From Climacium dendroides (Eukaryota > Streptophyta > Bryopsida > Hypnales > Climaciaceae): a stretch of 64,000 nt of DNA. Each line of letters opens with the position of its first letter. Position 1 is the first letter of the stretch. The stretch spans positions 4,588,001 through 4,652,000 of the forward strand of contig OX467084.1 in the NCBI GenBank assembly GCA_950106755.1, read 5' to 3'. The notes below the pieces were generated by a model that worked only from the letters and a program-made list of their open reading frames with translations, did no database searches and was not told the DNA's origin. A program made the position numbers and the translations under genes. Positions 25,710 to 37,665 of this stretch are shown here, in pieces.

Positions 25710-26725
25710 AAAATAACATTATAAAAGTCACACTCTAAAAGCTCGAATCTTCAATCAATGTTAATGAAGATTGTAGCGTGAAGTAAGGATGAAAGTATAA
25801 TTGGGACACTTAGAGAGGCTTCTTATATACTATTTGATCCATACTAAAAAAAATTCAAGATTCTTTCAACAGTAATTTTGTTTTCTAAGAAACCTTCTTT
25901 AATTTGAAAAGGTTGCCAAATAGTAAAAAAATTCAAAGTCTACACCTATGCTAGACCAAATTCTAGTTTTTGGAAAAAAACTCCAAAAGCCAAATAGATT
26001 TTATTAGTCTCCAAAATTAACAAATTAGCCTTTGCAACCTCTACGCCTTTTCTATCAATCATTCAAGTTCATAAAATATATACACAAAAATAAGAGTTTT
26101 TAGAAAATTGACCAAGGTAGAATTTTTTCACTTTAAGGAATAGGACCTTCTCGGGGTGTCTAAAAAGGGTAAAAAAATAATAAAAGATTCTTTTTGCTCT
26201 TGAATTAGACCTTCAAAGCCTCTAGAATGTTAATGACCAAAACCCTTGGGTCTTAGGTAAAAATATTAGACCTCATGATTTTTAGGTAGGTATTAAGTAC
26301 TATTTAGAACTTTTCAAATTTGGTAGTTTTTTTTTTTAAATAGATTTTAAAAAATTTAACTTATTTTTATTGCAATTTTACCACTACTTGATAAGTTTAT
26401 GGGAATTTCTAGTTATAGGTTGCATAAGTTGACTTTCAAGAAAACTAGCTTTCTAACTCTTAAATTCTTGAATCTTTGAAGGTTAACTTTCTAATAGTTC
26501 TAAACATCCTAGGTACAAGTACATGCTCATATAAGGTGCTCATTGTTCTTAAATTATGCCTTTAAGTGAGGATTTTTGTTAATTACCTTAAAGAATGTCA
26601 ATTGAAAACATCTTCTTTTTATTGAAGAGAAATCTTTGGAAACAGATCATGTCATTAGACTTTTGGAATGTTTTTAGGTATAAATCACCCTCTTCTCATT
26701 ATTAGATGGTCATTTGTTGTCTTGC
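25710..26725. other. no gene seen
   Basis: AT-rich DNA between two TTAA-family copies, without a credible reading frame. Confidence 0.5.
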
Positions 26726-26729
26726 TTAA

Positions 26730-27168
26730 TCCCTAAAGTTCCTTCACTACATTTTCACTGAAAATGATCCAAAATTGCCATTTCTAGTACAAGTACCAAA
26801 TTTTTGGAACCCCCCCTTTTTTTTGACACATGTAACTAAAGAATCTTGTAGTTTGCTGACTTGAAAACATGTAGTAAAAATTTCAGAAATTTCCACCATA
26901 TAGATTGCAAGATACAAGCATTCAAATTCATAAAATTCATTTTAAGGGCCTTGCAAAAAACAGGACAGCTGTACATCACAAGCTCACTTTTCTATGAAAT
27001 TATGTCCCAAATGGTGGTGCTTCTTTGGATTCTTTATCCTAAACAAGTTGGCTACATGCTTGAAAAATCTCAGATCATTTGGAATTGTACAACATATAAG
27101 AAAAAAATAGTAAGTAGATAATAGTAGAGAATGGTTCAAAATATTAAATTGTTAAGGAAACTCACAAT
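26730..27168 (+). mobile_element. TTAA-family element, truncated copy C
   Basis: TTAA (26726-26729) is followed by TCCCTAAAG and the first half of the family, up to AATAGTAAGTAGATAAT near 27120. The second half is missing. At 27169-27172 another TTAA precedes TCCCTAAAGGACCAGC, a family end in the opposite orientation. This copy carries the uninterrupted sequence at the site where a MITE sits in copy B. Confidence 0.7.
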
Positions 27169-27289
27169 TTAATCCCTAAAGGACCAGCTTGCGTTTTTGT
27201 TTTACTTTTTCTTTGAAATGTCTAGTAAGTCCAACCAAATCTAGTCAAAAAGGAAGGTTGCTAGCATTTGAGCTTAGGATCTTGAGCTT

Positions 27290-27425
27290 AAGCACCTATG
27301 TTATAAGCACCTTCTATGGTTATATGGTATCTACATTGTAGATGTTTATATTATAAACACCTTCTATGTTTATAGAGTATCCATGTTATAGATATGTATG
27401 TTATAGGCACCTTCAATGGATGTAA
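27290..27425. repeat. ~57-bp tandem repeat, about 2.5 units
   Basis: Units contain TTATAAGCACCTTCTATGG, TTATAAACACCTTCTATG and TTATAGGCACCTTCAATGG. Confidence 0.75.
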
Positions 27426-27429
27426 AATA

Positions 27430-30400
27430 TTTGATTACACCTTTATTTAAGGTTTGTAGACTCACATTTCTAGGCACGCATGCTAATATCATTGTCTTGA
27501 TTGCACGTCCAACTAGGTTGGCCATTTGCACTTTAGCCCCTATGAATGCTCTAAAGGTACAATTCTATTGTGTTTCTTCTATTCTCTTGAATTTGACTTA
27601 TACTTCACCTAAAACATCTGATGTCCCTCAAATTGTTAAATTCAGATACTATTAGACACTCAAAGCTTCTAAAGACAAAACCCAAGATTAATACCATTAG
27701 AATGTACTAAGATTAAAAGGTATATTTAATCTCTGGATGACATTCTCTTAGAGTATTTTTGGATTATAAAGGTTCCAAATGTTTGTTAATTAATACAAAA
27801 AGAAACTTTGAGCATGAATCCAATCCAATCCAAGGACTCATACTTTATTAAAAGTATAAGCCACCTATTTCACACAAGCTTCAAATTCAAAGATCACTTG
27901 CTCTTTGGTTACTGTGTCCACTAAATGTTTTGGGGTTATTAAATGATTACATATCATCGTTGAAACTTATATTTTTACTTGCACATAGTGGTATGGAAAA
28001 CATATCCACTCAGAACTTCAAATATACTATGCAAAGGAAAAAAACTTTTCATTTATTCTTACAATAGTCACCATAAACCATTTCTATGTGTTTATATTTT
28101 AAAAGAAGTCTACAAGTATAAAAATTAATTGTTGTCATAGTCCATACATTTATCTTTAAGAGTCTATAAATAAATGTTGATTGACATTGATTTCTAAAAA
28201 GATACATAGATGTCTTCTTAATCAAGTTCTTCAATTTTTTACCCAAAATAGCATGAGGAACTATAATACTTTGTGTGATATTCACTTTGGAATACATACC
28301 CCTTCGTGAAAACAACCTTATGACACAATTATTGAGACCCCCAAGCATGCATCTACCTTAAACGATATTACCTCCATCCTAGAATGATTGTCTACTTTGA
28401 ATGTCATGTTCTTCTAAGGTTGTTTTGAGGAGGTCAAAAAAAATACTTCCATGTGGCTAATTTTATTTTAGGTTGCAATGAATACATGCAATGTTCTTCC
28501 TTGATTCTAGTGATATAAAATTTGGAACCTTTCTTGATTATATTTTTCATAGTATGGTCAATGAAATTGGTTAAAAAAAATGTCATCAAAATTGTGGACA
28601 ATCATTTTGGGACAAAGAAAGTATGATAAAAGGAGAAACAATAGTTAGAAATGTTGAATGTGTACACCTTAGTTTATCAATTGATATATGCATTGACAAA
28701 CACATGTAAGATTGTGAAATAGACACAAAAAAACTCTTCATCTGTAAGACATGTATAAAGTTAACTCATAAATAAAATGCAGTCTACAATCAATAGTGAG
28801 CACCATCTCATCTGTGACCAACATGGATTGGTTACATGAAATTGTGAGAAGAAATCTAGAGCTTGTAAGTTTTGGGAGTTGCATGATGGAGCTTCCTGAC
28901 CCAAATAAGAATGCCCCTACATTGCAACTGTCACAAATATAAGAAAATCACATACTGTAGGAACATACAAACTTGTACACACCCTAATTAATAATCCACC
29001 TTTGTTAACCCTTAAACACCTCAATCCTTTTTTGAATTTTGACATATTTTTGTTTGAATGTTTAGAAATATCTATTACAACAATTTCATGAAATAGGTCA
29101 CCAAGAAAAGTTGTCTTTGCAACATTCAAGTATTACATTGGATGAACAAGAAGTTAATTGTACCAAACAGCACCTGCTGCAAGCACACGTAAACTTATTA
29201 ATTGGAGCTCAATTGAGAAGCAGCCAGATTTGAGGACCACTTTCAACATGGTGAGAGCCTGCGAGGGCATGCTTGAGGCATTTCAGTGCCTGTCTGCTCA
29301 AGTGCTTGGCTTGGTTTGCTTTCATTGTTGGATGAGATGAGATCCTGTTGACTCGCAGGAGCTTCGTGGACTTGGACCCTCAGTCATGTGGACCAACTCA
29401 TGTAGCTGCTCGGGCAATGGGCAACAGCCTCAGTTGGTGGAATTCCTGCCTTGGGGAAGCAGGGTGCGTGCAGCTAGCTTTGGGCAGTGGCACAAGCAAG
29501 AGGAAGTGTTCAGTCATGTGGGTCATTTTTTTGGACAGGCTGTGCAAATCATTCTCAAGTTTCACCAACGATAAAAAGTTTTTTATATACAGACCAAACC
29601 CCCACGTAAGTTCTTCCAAAATAATGCCAATTTTTAATGCGAAGGTCTCTCTCATGGCTTCCATGCTATTGCTCCACTACTCTTTCACGATGAGAAGCAA
29701 TCGATTGAAGTCCAGGGTCAGTTACATAGCCTGGTTCAAAAGTGGAATCAGCCCATTGCAAATGTCCAGCCAAGAGTGGAGGCAGAACAATTGAGCGAGG
29801 CAGAACAATTGAGCGAGGCAGAGCAATTGTTGTTTGGCAGGCTCCTTTTGGGCATTGGAATACATAGAACGTTTTTTTTTTTTTGTTGCAGCTGAGTTCT
29901 GGGTGGCAGGGTACTTCCCTGACTCCCTCCACGGAGGATCACATTCATGCTGATTTGGTTTTCCAAAAGGTATGAAAAGAAAGATTGAGTGGGAGAGAAA
30001 AGAACTACAACAACTTACAAAAATATGGTATCCACTATCCAGGAAGTGATCAGCTGGTGGGCTGGGGGAAGGCCATTGCCCACCAACAGGGAGGGACAGA
30101 AGGCCAGTGTCAGCTCATGCATTTCATATTCGTAACATCGGAGATCATCTGGAATCCTAGTGTCAGCTGAATTGTTCAACCCCAATGATCAATTTCCATG
30201 TCCAAATTTTGTCCCACTTTGTGTTTCCTTCTTGCTAGTTGGGTGGGCCATTTTGTCTCATTTTGTCCCATTTTGTCCCATTTTCTGAACCCTTCACAGT
30301 CTAAAAACTAATGTCAGTTCACAAGTCCTCAAGAATGTGAACACATGGATTATGAAACTATATATGTACTGAAATACCTGCGTATTCAGGAATTTCCCTT

Positions 30401-33400
30401 TGAAAAGTACATAGCTCTCTATACAAATGTATGTACTAACTTACATACCCAAGTGCTGTGAAATGCAGTCCAGTCAATCTTCTCTAACTAAAGTTCCATT
30501 CCACCAGATTCTTCGCTGACAGAGTTATGTCTGCGTAGGTCTTATGACACAAGATTTTGGAAGTTAGTAGCCAAGACACACTGCAGGCCGTGACTAGATT
30601 TGGTGTACTTCTCATCTCACTCATGGAAATATGGAATTACAAGTAGATCTGGTAACCACAGTGACAACTTATTTTTCAAAAAAAAGGAGAATAGAAACTG
30701 CAAACTGGTGATCAATTCCCTGTACAAAGAAGGCCTGCCATGGCATGGATTCATTGTCACCAAGTAAAATCCTCTTGAATTTTTTTGAAATGTTCATTTT
30801 CTGTACATGGCTCCAAGGATTCAAAGAAAAAAAAAAATCCCAGTTTTCAATCAAGGAAAGCTTGAGTGAAAAATCTGAAAGCAGTAAGGTATCTGCATGT
30901 AAAATAGACACTTATTTTCCAAATTAGAAGTTTGGACAAGATTTGGGAAAAATAATTATATTGCGATGTTAGCAAATGAAAGAGAAAGTGAAAGCACTTG
31001 GTTTGAGAAAATTTAGAGTTTCTATGAATATATTGCAAATTCCCATATGTAGTTGAGGTCAATGCAGACTCTATTATTGACACTAGACTATCCTTAATTA
31101 AACATACTTGAAGTACAAAATATGTCTACTTTCATTGGTTGCAACTTCAAAAAATTCTTTAACTTCTATTGGTTACTTTTGAAAACTAGTGTTTAGTTTT
31201 CAAAAGCAAATGCTTTGTCACATTTGGTGCAATTTCGAGAGAATTGTGAATTGGTAATTGTGAATTGCCATCGCCTCTATAGTTTTCGTCTTTCATCTAG
31301 CTTTTGAGGCGGTTTATTATCATTGTCAAATGTCTAAATTTGAGGGGGGACCTAGTCAAAGTACTTTGGGTAAAAAAATTCAACGATAAAATTTTTTAAG
31401 TTTTATTTATAAATTGGTAAAAAGTTTATTTGGAATAGAAAATTCCTCATTGAACTAAGGATGCTCTTAGGATGGCCCTTCCCACATTGATTACATCTAA
31501 CCAAGCAAATCTATATTCAATAGCTAATCCATCACCTCAACAAATATACTTCTTTTAAACTAATAGAAGTCATTATCAATTAAGTCCAACTTTAGTTTTT
31601 ATGTTGTGTTTTGCCCTTGAACTCATATAAGTACAATTGCATTTCTTAATTGATGGAACACTTCCTACAATTGATATTCTAAACTAATCGATTCACTACC
31701 AAAAAAATGGAAAAGGATGGTGACCATTAAAAAAAAACCAAAAGTAACAATCAATCCAGCTTGTGCAAAATGTTCAGCCTACGGGGCAAGCAGAGAGAGA
31801 TGCCACCCAAGCTTTTACAAAGTGGCAAAGCAAAAGATCTCATTCTTACACCAAGTGTTTCACAACTCATGGCGGAGATTCACAACAAATTCTGGCAGTT
31901 ATCAATTCACATTCTGTAGGTATAATATAAGAGATATAGGGTTTGAAGCAGATCATGAGCCCATCCAATTCTGAAATTTGCATGAAAAACAAAGCCAAAC
32001 ATATCCCATCAGATTACTTGCAACCAGTATAAATGAGACTGACAATAATGTTTACAGGATATTCGAGTCTTTCCAAATCCTCATTTTGTGACCAAATATG
32101 AAGGAAGATTGAATGAAATAGACGGCAACAATCTCAGCAGTCAGCACTCAAATCAAATGACGCCTCGCAGTAATTGACCACAATGGAGTGGCCTCAGATT
32201 TCCGTTGTTAGTTCTTTGAAAACTTAAAAAAATGCTCCCCAAGGTTTTGTCCTCTGGTTCCTTGTACTGTTCCTTTTTATCAATGGAATTGTCCATGTGT
32301 TTTGAAATCAAAATCAAATGAACATCATACTGAGTTTCAGCATGGTACATTGTCTAGTTCTGCACTAAGAAATGTACGTAATTTTTAGCATTGAAAGGCA
32401 AAGAAAGAAACAATCAGTCTGGCTTGTGCAAACGTCTCAGCTGAGGACTTTCACTAGCTCTGAATCTCACCAATTGAGAATCCCAGCTTCATTTTTTTTG
32501 CAAAGGGATGGATCTCCGTTATCCATGAGCTACAAATTAAATAAACCACTGCTCACCAAAGATTGAACCAGAGAATAGTCACCAACTTATTAAACTGTGT
32601 TTCTAGCGAAGACCTCAAGATAGACTGCAATTGTTTTCTTTTCTTGTATGGAACCATGGATCCATCATTGTTGGGAACAGATTTAAATGACGGCTACAAG
32701 CAAAGTTATACGTTGTCTGAACCCAATAATTTGAACAATGCTGCCTCCCATTCACTCATTCAAGGTATCCTCTGTCTGACAGTTCCCAGGGTGGAGTTGG
32801 TGAAGCCTGTGCCTGTGAACCCTCACCACCTCAAGCTTAAGCTTCGTATTGCTCCCTTTTCCCAATTATTCAGGATTGCGATTGCAGTTGCAGTTGCAAG
32901 TGGCAGCTGAACATGAAATCCAAACAACGGAACAAAGTGGAGCTGAGTGAGCAAAGCTCAATTGGCAACTCCCATTCGACACATCATGACTCCCCAGTGC
33001 CAGCTAGCTGCAAGCCTGCACTGCACTGAGCCTCCTCCAAATCATGTTCTGTTTGTTGGTTACATGGTGCAGAAGTTGACACCTTCTTGGCAAGCAAACT
33101 TCAGAGCCGCTCCCTGCGTTTGGCAGGGCGGGGAAACAATAGAAAAGTGAGCGGAGGAGGAGGGATGGGTTTTTGTTTTTGGCGGTGAGATTGGAGGCGG
33201 GAAGGGGGCCGCTAACTTGCACTCAACAAACAGAAAGCAAGCCTACATGATGTCTGTCTCCCTGCTGACAGCCAGGGACACTCAGTGTAACTTACATATT
33301 GTCAGCTGATTCCATGGCTTGGGTGCTTCAATTTGTAGTTGCAAGTACAACTCAAGGTGAGCTTAGAAATAATGCCTTCAGGACCCTCGGTGAGTTAAGT

Positions 33401-33415
33401 TACACTTAGACATAA
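27430..33415. other. long gene-free interval
   Basis: I find no supportable gene. Minor repeats: GAGCGAGGCAGAACAATT-type units near 29785-29830, and CCCATTTTGTCCCATTTTGT near 30250-30290. Composition rises around 29.2-30.2 kb and 32.5-33.3 kb, where several overlapping open frames of up to 148 codons occur. None contains a recognisable domain, so a decayed gene or unrecognised exons there cannot be excluded. Confidence 0.4.
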
Positions 33416-33690
33416 GGTAGGTACATCCAAAACCGTCACTTTTTGCTACGGAGCCTATTTTTTTTATCATTAGACTGGTCTAATTTTCAAATGTTCTTGT
33501 TGGCAAGTGAAAGGAGGTTCCAACACACCAAAGAACATGGCCTTTGGATAGTGTATGCAAAAGTTATTAAGGAATAAAGTTTGGTTCTAAAAATGTTTCT
33601 TCCACATATTAGGTACAAAACTGATTTTGAAGATGTACATACAGTATAGATGGCAGTTTAAGGTCAGTGGCACATTTGGGTGTACCTACG
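33416..33690 (-). mobile_element. GGTAGGTACACC MITE, copy 2
   Basis: Begins GGTAGGTACATCCAAAACCG and ends TTTGGGTGTACCTACG, inverted termini of about 14 bp. About 275 bp. It is the reverse complement of the copy at 16678-16940 and non-coding. Confidence 0.75.
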
Positions 33691-35363
33691 TTACAGAGAC
33701 AGACTCTGTCCATGGCATTTCTCACAGAAGAAAGCATGACTTAATTAAGAGTTAAGTGATGAGTCTCCAGTAACCTCAAGTCTGTGCCTGGCTGATGTCG
33801 GTTGTCCCTTCTAGTTGGGTGTTATTACATCTTGTATTTTCCAAATGTTTGAACATGGGGCTATGATACCTGCTAGGACAGGCCTTTTTTAAATGCGGAT
33901 AAACACCTGCTCACACCACAATTTCAAAAGGGATAGTCCAACTGATATGACCTCATGAATACCTCGGTCCCATTCGTGGAGAGCAAAAATGGAATGGTCA
34001 GCAATTCACACTAACTCATACACAATTATATGAGCTGCAGTCTTTGCTATTTTTGTGAATGAAAAAGGTTCACTTGAAATTCTAAATCACAAATGTAGAT
34101 ATAAGGCACCACATCTAACCGACACCACATCAGCAATCCATAGGGTCTGTGCAGTATTTCCAACCAAACTTGGAACAGATTTCCAAAAGAAGCTTGGAAT
34201 GTGCTTTTTTTTTTCTTCTTTTCAACGTTTGGACCATTAAATTCATGACACATGTCCCTATGTAGTGAGCAAGAAAATAAGAAGTGATAAACAGGAAAGT
34301 AGTTCTTGAATGATTGGAATTAAAAGAGTCTAGACATTGGCTATGGGTCCAGAGCACTTTCTTGCTTCTCAAAATTCATAATAATTTCAGTCCAAGCAAG
34401 AAAATTACCAAAAAATTTGCAATCCTCGTCATTCCTATCAATGCAACTATGAAAATATTTTATTTCCCTTGTGCTATTCCAGATCATGCCTAGAATTGCT
34501 TGTTTGATTGGTTATGGGTGCCTTCACTTTACTTGGCTTAAGAGTTGATACAATACATGCGAGACAATGCTGAGGCTCAGGATAGAGCTTGCCATTCTCT
34601 TGAATGTCCATGTATCTTTTCTCCATTGCCATTCCTGTGAATTAGAAGTACATTTGCTCTGCTGCATCACATGGAATCATAATCCCATCTAGGGAACTTC
34701 ATTACAATACTATAGGGATTTGGCATTAATTATATGGCCTTCATATGTCAGTTTGGATTATTTTACACATTTTTTGAAGAAAAACAAAAGTTGGATAATT
34801 GTTAAAATGCCAAAATTTCAAAAAGTTGAAACCTTCTGGAACCTACTTTTTAGAACTAATCCTACTTTTTAGAACTTTGCACATTCAAATTGTTCAATGT
34901 CGATTCTGTTAAGTGTGCAAAACTTCATGAGCTTTGCTACTTTTGCTAAGGCAGACAGACCTATATCCATCCATTTAAGAGGATAGGGTGCCACCTGATC
35001 AGTAGAGAAGTGGAAAAAATATTTAGTAGATTAGCCTTTTCATACCCAACTCAAAGATACCCAAATATCCAAAAGTTATAATATTCAAAAGCTTGTATTC
35101 AAGTGCAAAGTTAGTAGTAGTAGGGTCCTAAAAGCAACTGTAGACCAACAGGGAAGTCAACCAACAAGTGATTCTTAACTAAGCACTTAAAACATAAACT
35201 AATTTAAATATAGAGCCTATTGTAATTATTGCCGAATTGAAGAGCCAATTCCTACTGTGCCTAAAATGCATGCAGAGGTTGCCACAAAAGCAAACACTAA
35301 AGCTACAAACACGATGGATGGTGGATATTATTCCATCCATTATTGAATACCAACTAAGCTCTC
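33691..35363. other. no gene seen
   Basis: AT-rich DNA with short frames only. Confidence 0.5.
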
Positions 35364-35642
35364 CTACTTGTACTTCCGCCCACCTAGCTCAGCATTTTGA
35401 CCACGACTAAGCTGTCCCTTGTCCTTTCTAGAATCGAAAATTGTACAAAGACTTCTGTTACTTGATTGACGAGGTTGCTTTGCATTTCTTCTATTAATTG
35501 CTTTCCCACTCGCTTTCTGCATAGTAGAAGTAACCATTGTCACAACAGTTGCAATTGTCGTGATTCTCATAGCTATTCTACATCTTCGTCTTCCTTTGTA
35601 AGCTCTTGAATCATCCACCAAGGATTGCTGTGATGAGTCCAT
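35364..35642 (-). CDS. hypothetical basic 92-aa ORF beside pogo transposase
   Basis: ATG at 35642 to TAG. The product is highly basic, rich in Arg/Lys/Ser/Gln, with one hydrophobic run (ITTIATVVTMVTSTM) that could be a membrane segment or simply a helix. It lies directly downstream of the pogo/Tigger C-terminal coding remnants on the same strand. It may be an accessory or terminal part of that element, or the N-terminus of a different transposon protein. I do not recognise the family. It may equally be chance. Confidence 0.25.
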   Translation of the reverse strand: MDSSQQSLVDDSRAYKGRRRCRIAMRITTIATVVTMVTSTMQKASGKAINRRNAKQPRQSSNRSLCTIFDSRKDKGQLSRGQNAELGGRKYK

Positions 35643-35669
35643 GGAGGAGGAGGAGTGTGTAGTGTTTGA

Positions 35670-37665
35670 TCAAAAACACATCCCTAGCACTTTGCATATA
35701 GATGTGCAAATGGAATTTTTTTGATTCTTGTGGCAAATTGATGAACAATAAGTTAAGAATTTGCCGGTGTATTGTCTTGGGAAGAGAGGTGCCATTGATT
35801 TGATGAGGCGGTGGAGATCTTCCCCTGCTTTCGCCACTAACTTTAGTGACCATTGTTCATTGAAGGCCTTCCAAGCCATGGCCTTGCATTGGCACTGGAT
35901 CTTGGCATCTTCTTTAATCTTCTTCTCCTTTGCTCGTCTTTGCTTTGTCAGTTCCACTTCTTTCCTCTTCAACTCCCTTGCTTATTGTGCCTCTTATTTG
36001 AGGCGAGCTTTCTCTTCCATTGCTTGTAAGTAGTCCGCATTTGTCATGATTATAGATTTTGAGTAGTTGATGATGGGATCAGTTCCTCTTTGTTGTTGCG
36101 CAGGTACTTGAACCCTCTAGCAAGTTGAAGAAATTTGGTTGCGGTGTTGAAGACTGATCTACTACAGCTACGACATTACTGAGACCTTCGAACTCCGAGT
36201 CTGAGGAACTCAACTGCGCCTGCAACATCAAATTGTCGATAAAGTAGTAGTCACGATTTACTTGCGATTTGATAGGATTGGCACCAATGAGTTCTTGCAA
36301 GCCAGCGTCGTTGTCAGGTAGGTGGCCACTCTCTACCTTGCCATTACTATCGATGTCTATCAATTAAGTTCTTTCATCAGGATTCTTTGTGTTTGAACTA
36401 CCTTGGGAATTAGAGGTGTCCATGTTGCTTGGATTTCCTTGATCTTCAGCTAAATTCACTATTGTGAAGTCTACAATATGAACAAACTGTTTGCTAAAGC
36501 CCATTTTGTCATCTAATATTCTAGGGTTGTACAGCCAGATCCCAGTGCCTTTTAACCCTTTTTTAATGTTTAGTTTAGTTAGAGCTCTCTTCAATCCCAA
36601 ATCGACCCACTGTGCCAAGTCCTCCTTTTGCGTAGCTCTTCCTCTATTTCGAAGTATCCAGGCATCCATGTAATCCTGAAATGCACATTTAAAGGGTCTA
36701 AAAACATTGGCGTCTAGAGGTTGTAGTCTATGACTAGTATGTGATAGCAATGTCAAGACATCTAAACCAATGGTAGATGCCTTGTGCACTACCTCAAAGG
36801 TGACATGCAACCCGTGATCATCAAATATCAATAAGTGCCAATTGGTGGGTGAAATACCCCCATGGCCTTCTAGTGCCTTCATAAAATGCGAAATCTAGGA
36901 TGAGAATAAATGACCAGTCATCCAAGCTTTAGCTTGCATGGCCATGGTCGAACCTTTCTCACAATCATGTAAGAAATCCCTTTGCACGCGTTTGCACGCG
37001 TATAGAAATGTGGAATATACTCACCAACGGCGTTAATGCATGCAAGGACGCTCAACCACTCTCGTTGGTTTGGGATTATGCTATAAACAGAGTGAAAGCT
37101 ATGCTTCGCAAACACCAAGGTACCGCCACCATTCCTCCTAGCTTGCACTCATGTCTTGTCATAGTTCTAAATGTGTATGTCAACATAGCCACGTTGTGTG
37201 TAGAGTGTGTTGAGATTATGATAGAATGATTGCACGTTCTCATGACATAATTCTCTTGCCATGTTGTGTCCAGGCCTTGAGTGGACCTCAAAACTAGATT
37301 GGAATGTCGTCGCCACCACCGAAGCCAACCAACTCTTGGAATGGAGTAACACATGTTTGGACCATCTCAGTAACTTTTAGACGGAACTAGGCGATTGTTA
37401 GAGGATAGCTAAGGTCCTACATCTCTAGCATGTACCGTTCTAAATCATTCTCTTCTTGAGCTGAGAGCACACCTTGCCGACTTCGCTTTTTTGGTGAGAG
37501 TCTTTCCGAAGAAATGATCTCTTAGTAATAATGCTAAAATGCTATAATGGTGAGCGACCGTTTGAAAAGGTCCACCTCGTTCTAAAGCTTCAAATGTCAG
37601 TTTCAGCATTCCGCTTGACCATGCTCCGTGATATCGTCTCTTAGGTATTGGAGTTTGTGCAGACT
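35670..37665 (-). pseudogene. pogo/Tigger-type (Tc1/mariner) DDE transposase, broken
   Basis: Coding remnants lie in order on the minus strand. An N-terminal psq-like helix-turn-helix with LLRDHFFGKTLTKK (about 37665-37450) comes first. The segment with the first catalytic Asp in NYDKT (about 37170) follows, then QREWLSVLACINAVGEYIPH (about 37070-37010). Next is the DDE core with LLIFDDHGLHVT (second Asp) and HRLQPLDANVFRPFK (third Asp) at 36882-36600. A coiled, Lys/Glu-rich C-terminus runs 36360-35670. At least three frameshifts and several stops separate these blocks, so it cannot make a transposase. The family binds terminal inverted repeats and inserts at TA. I did not locate its terminal repeats. 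It abuts the copia integrase at about 37.65 kb, so one element probably truncated the other. Confidence 0.85.

Noticed and set aside
28049..28348. 99-codon minus-strand frame considered as a copia integrase C-terminus
   Set aside because: The resemblance is limited to a few basic residues; no conserved FGC or GY motif.
29158..29966. Overlapping frames up to 148 codons
   Set aside because: No domain, no consistent frame, and short direct repeats inside; no support for a gene.
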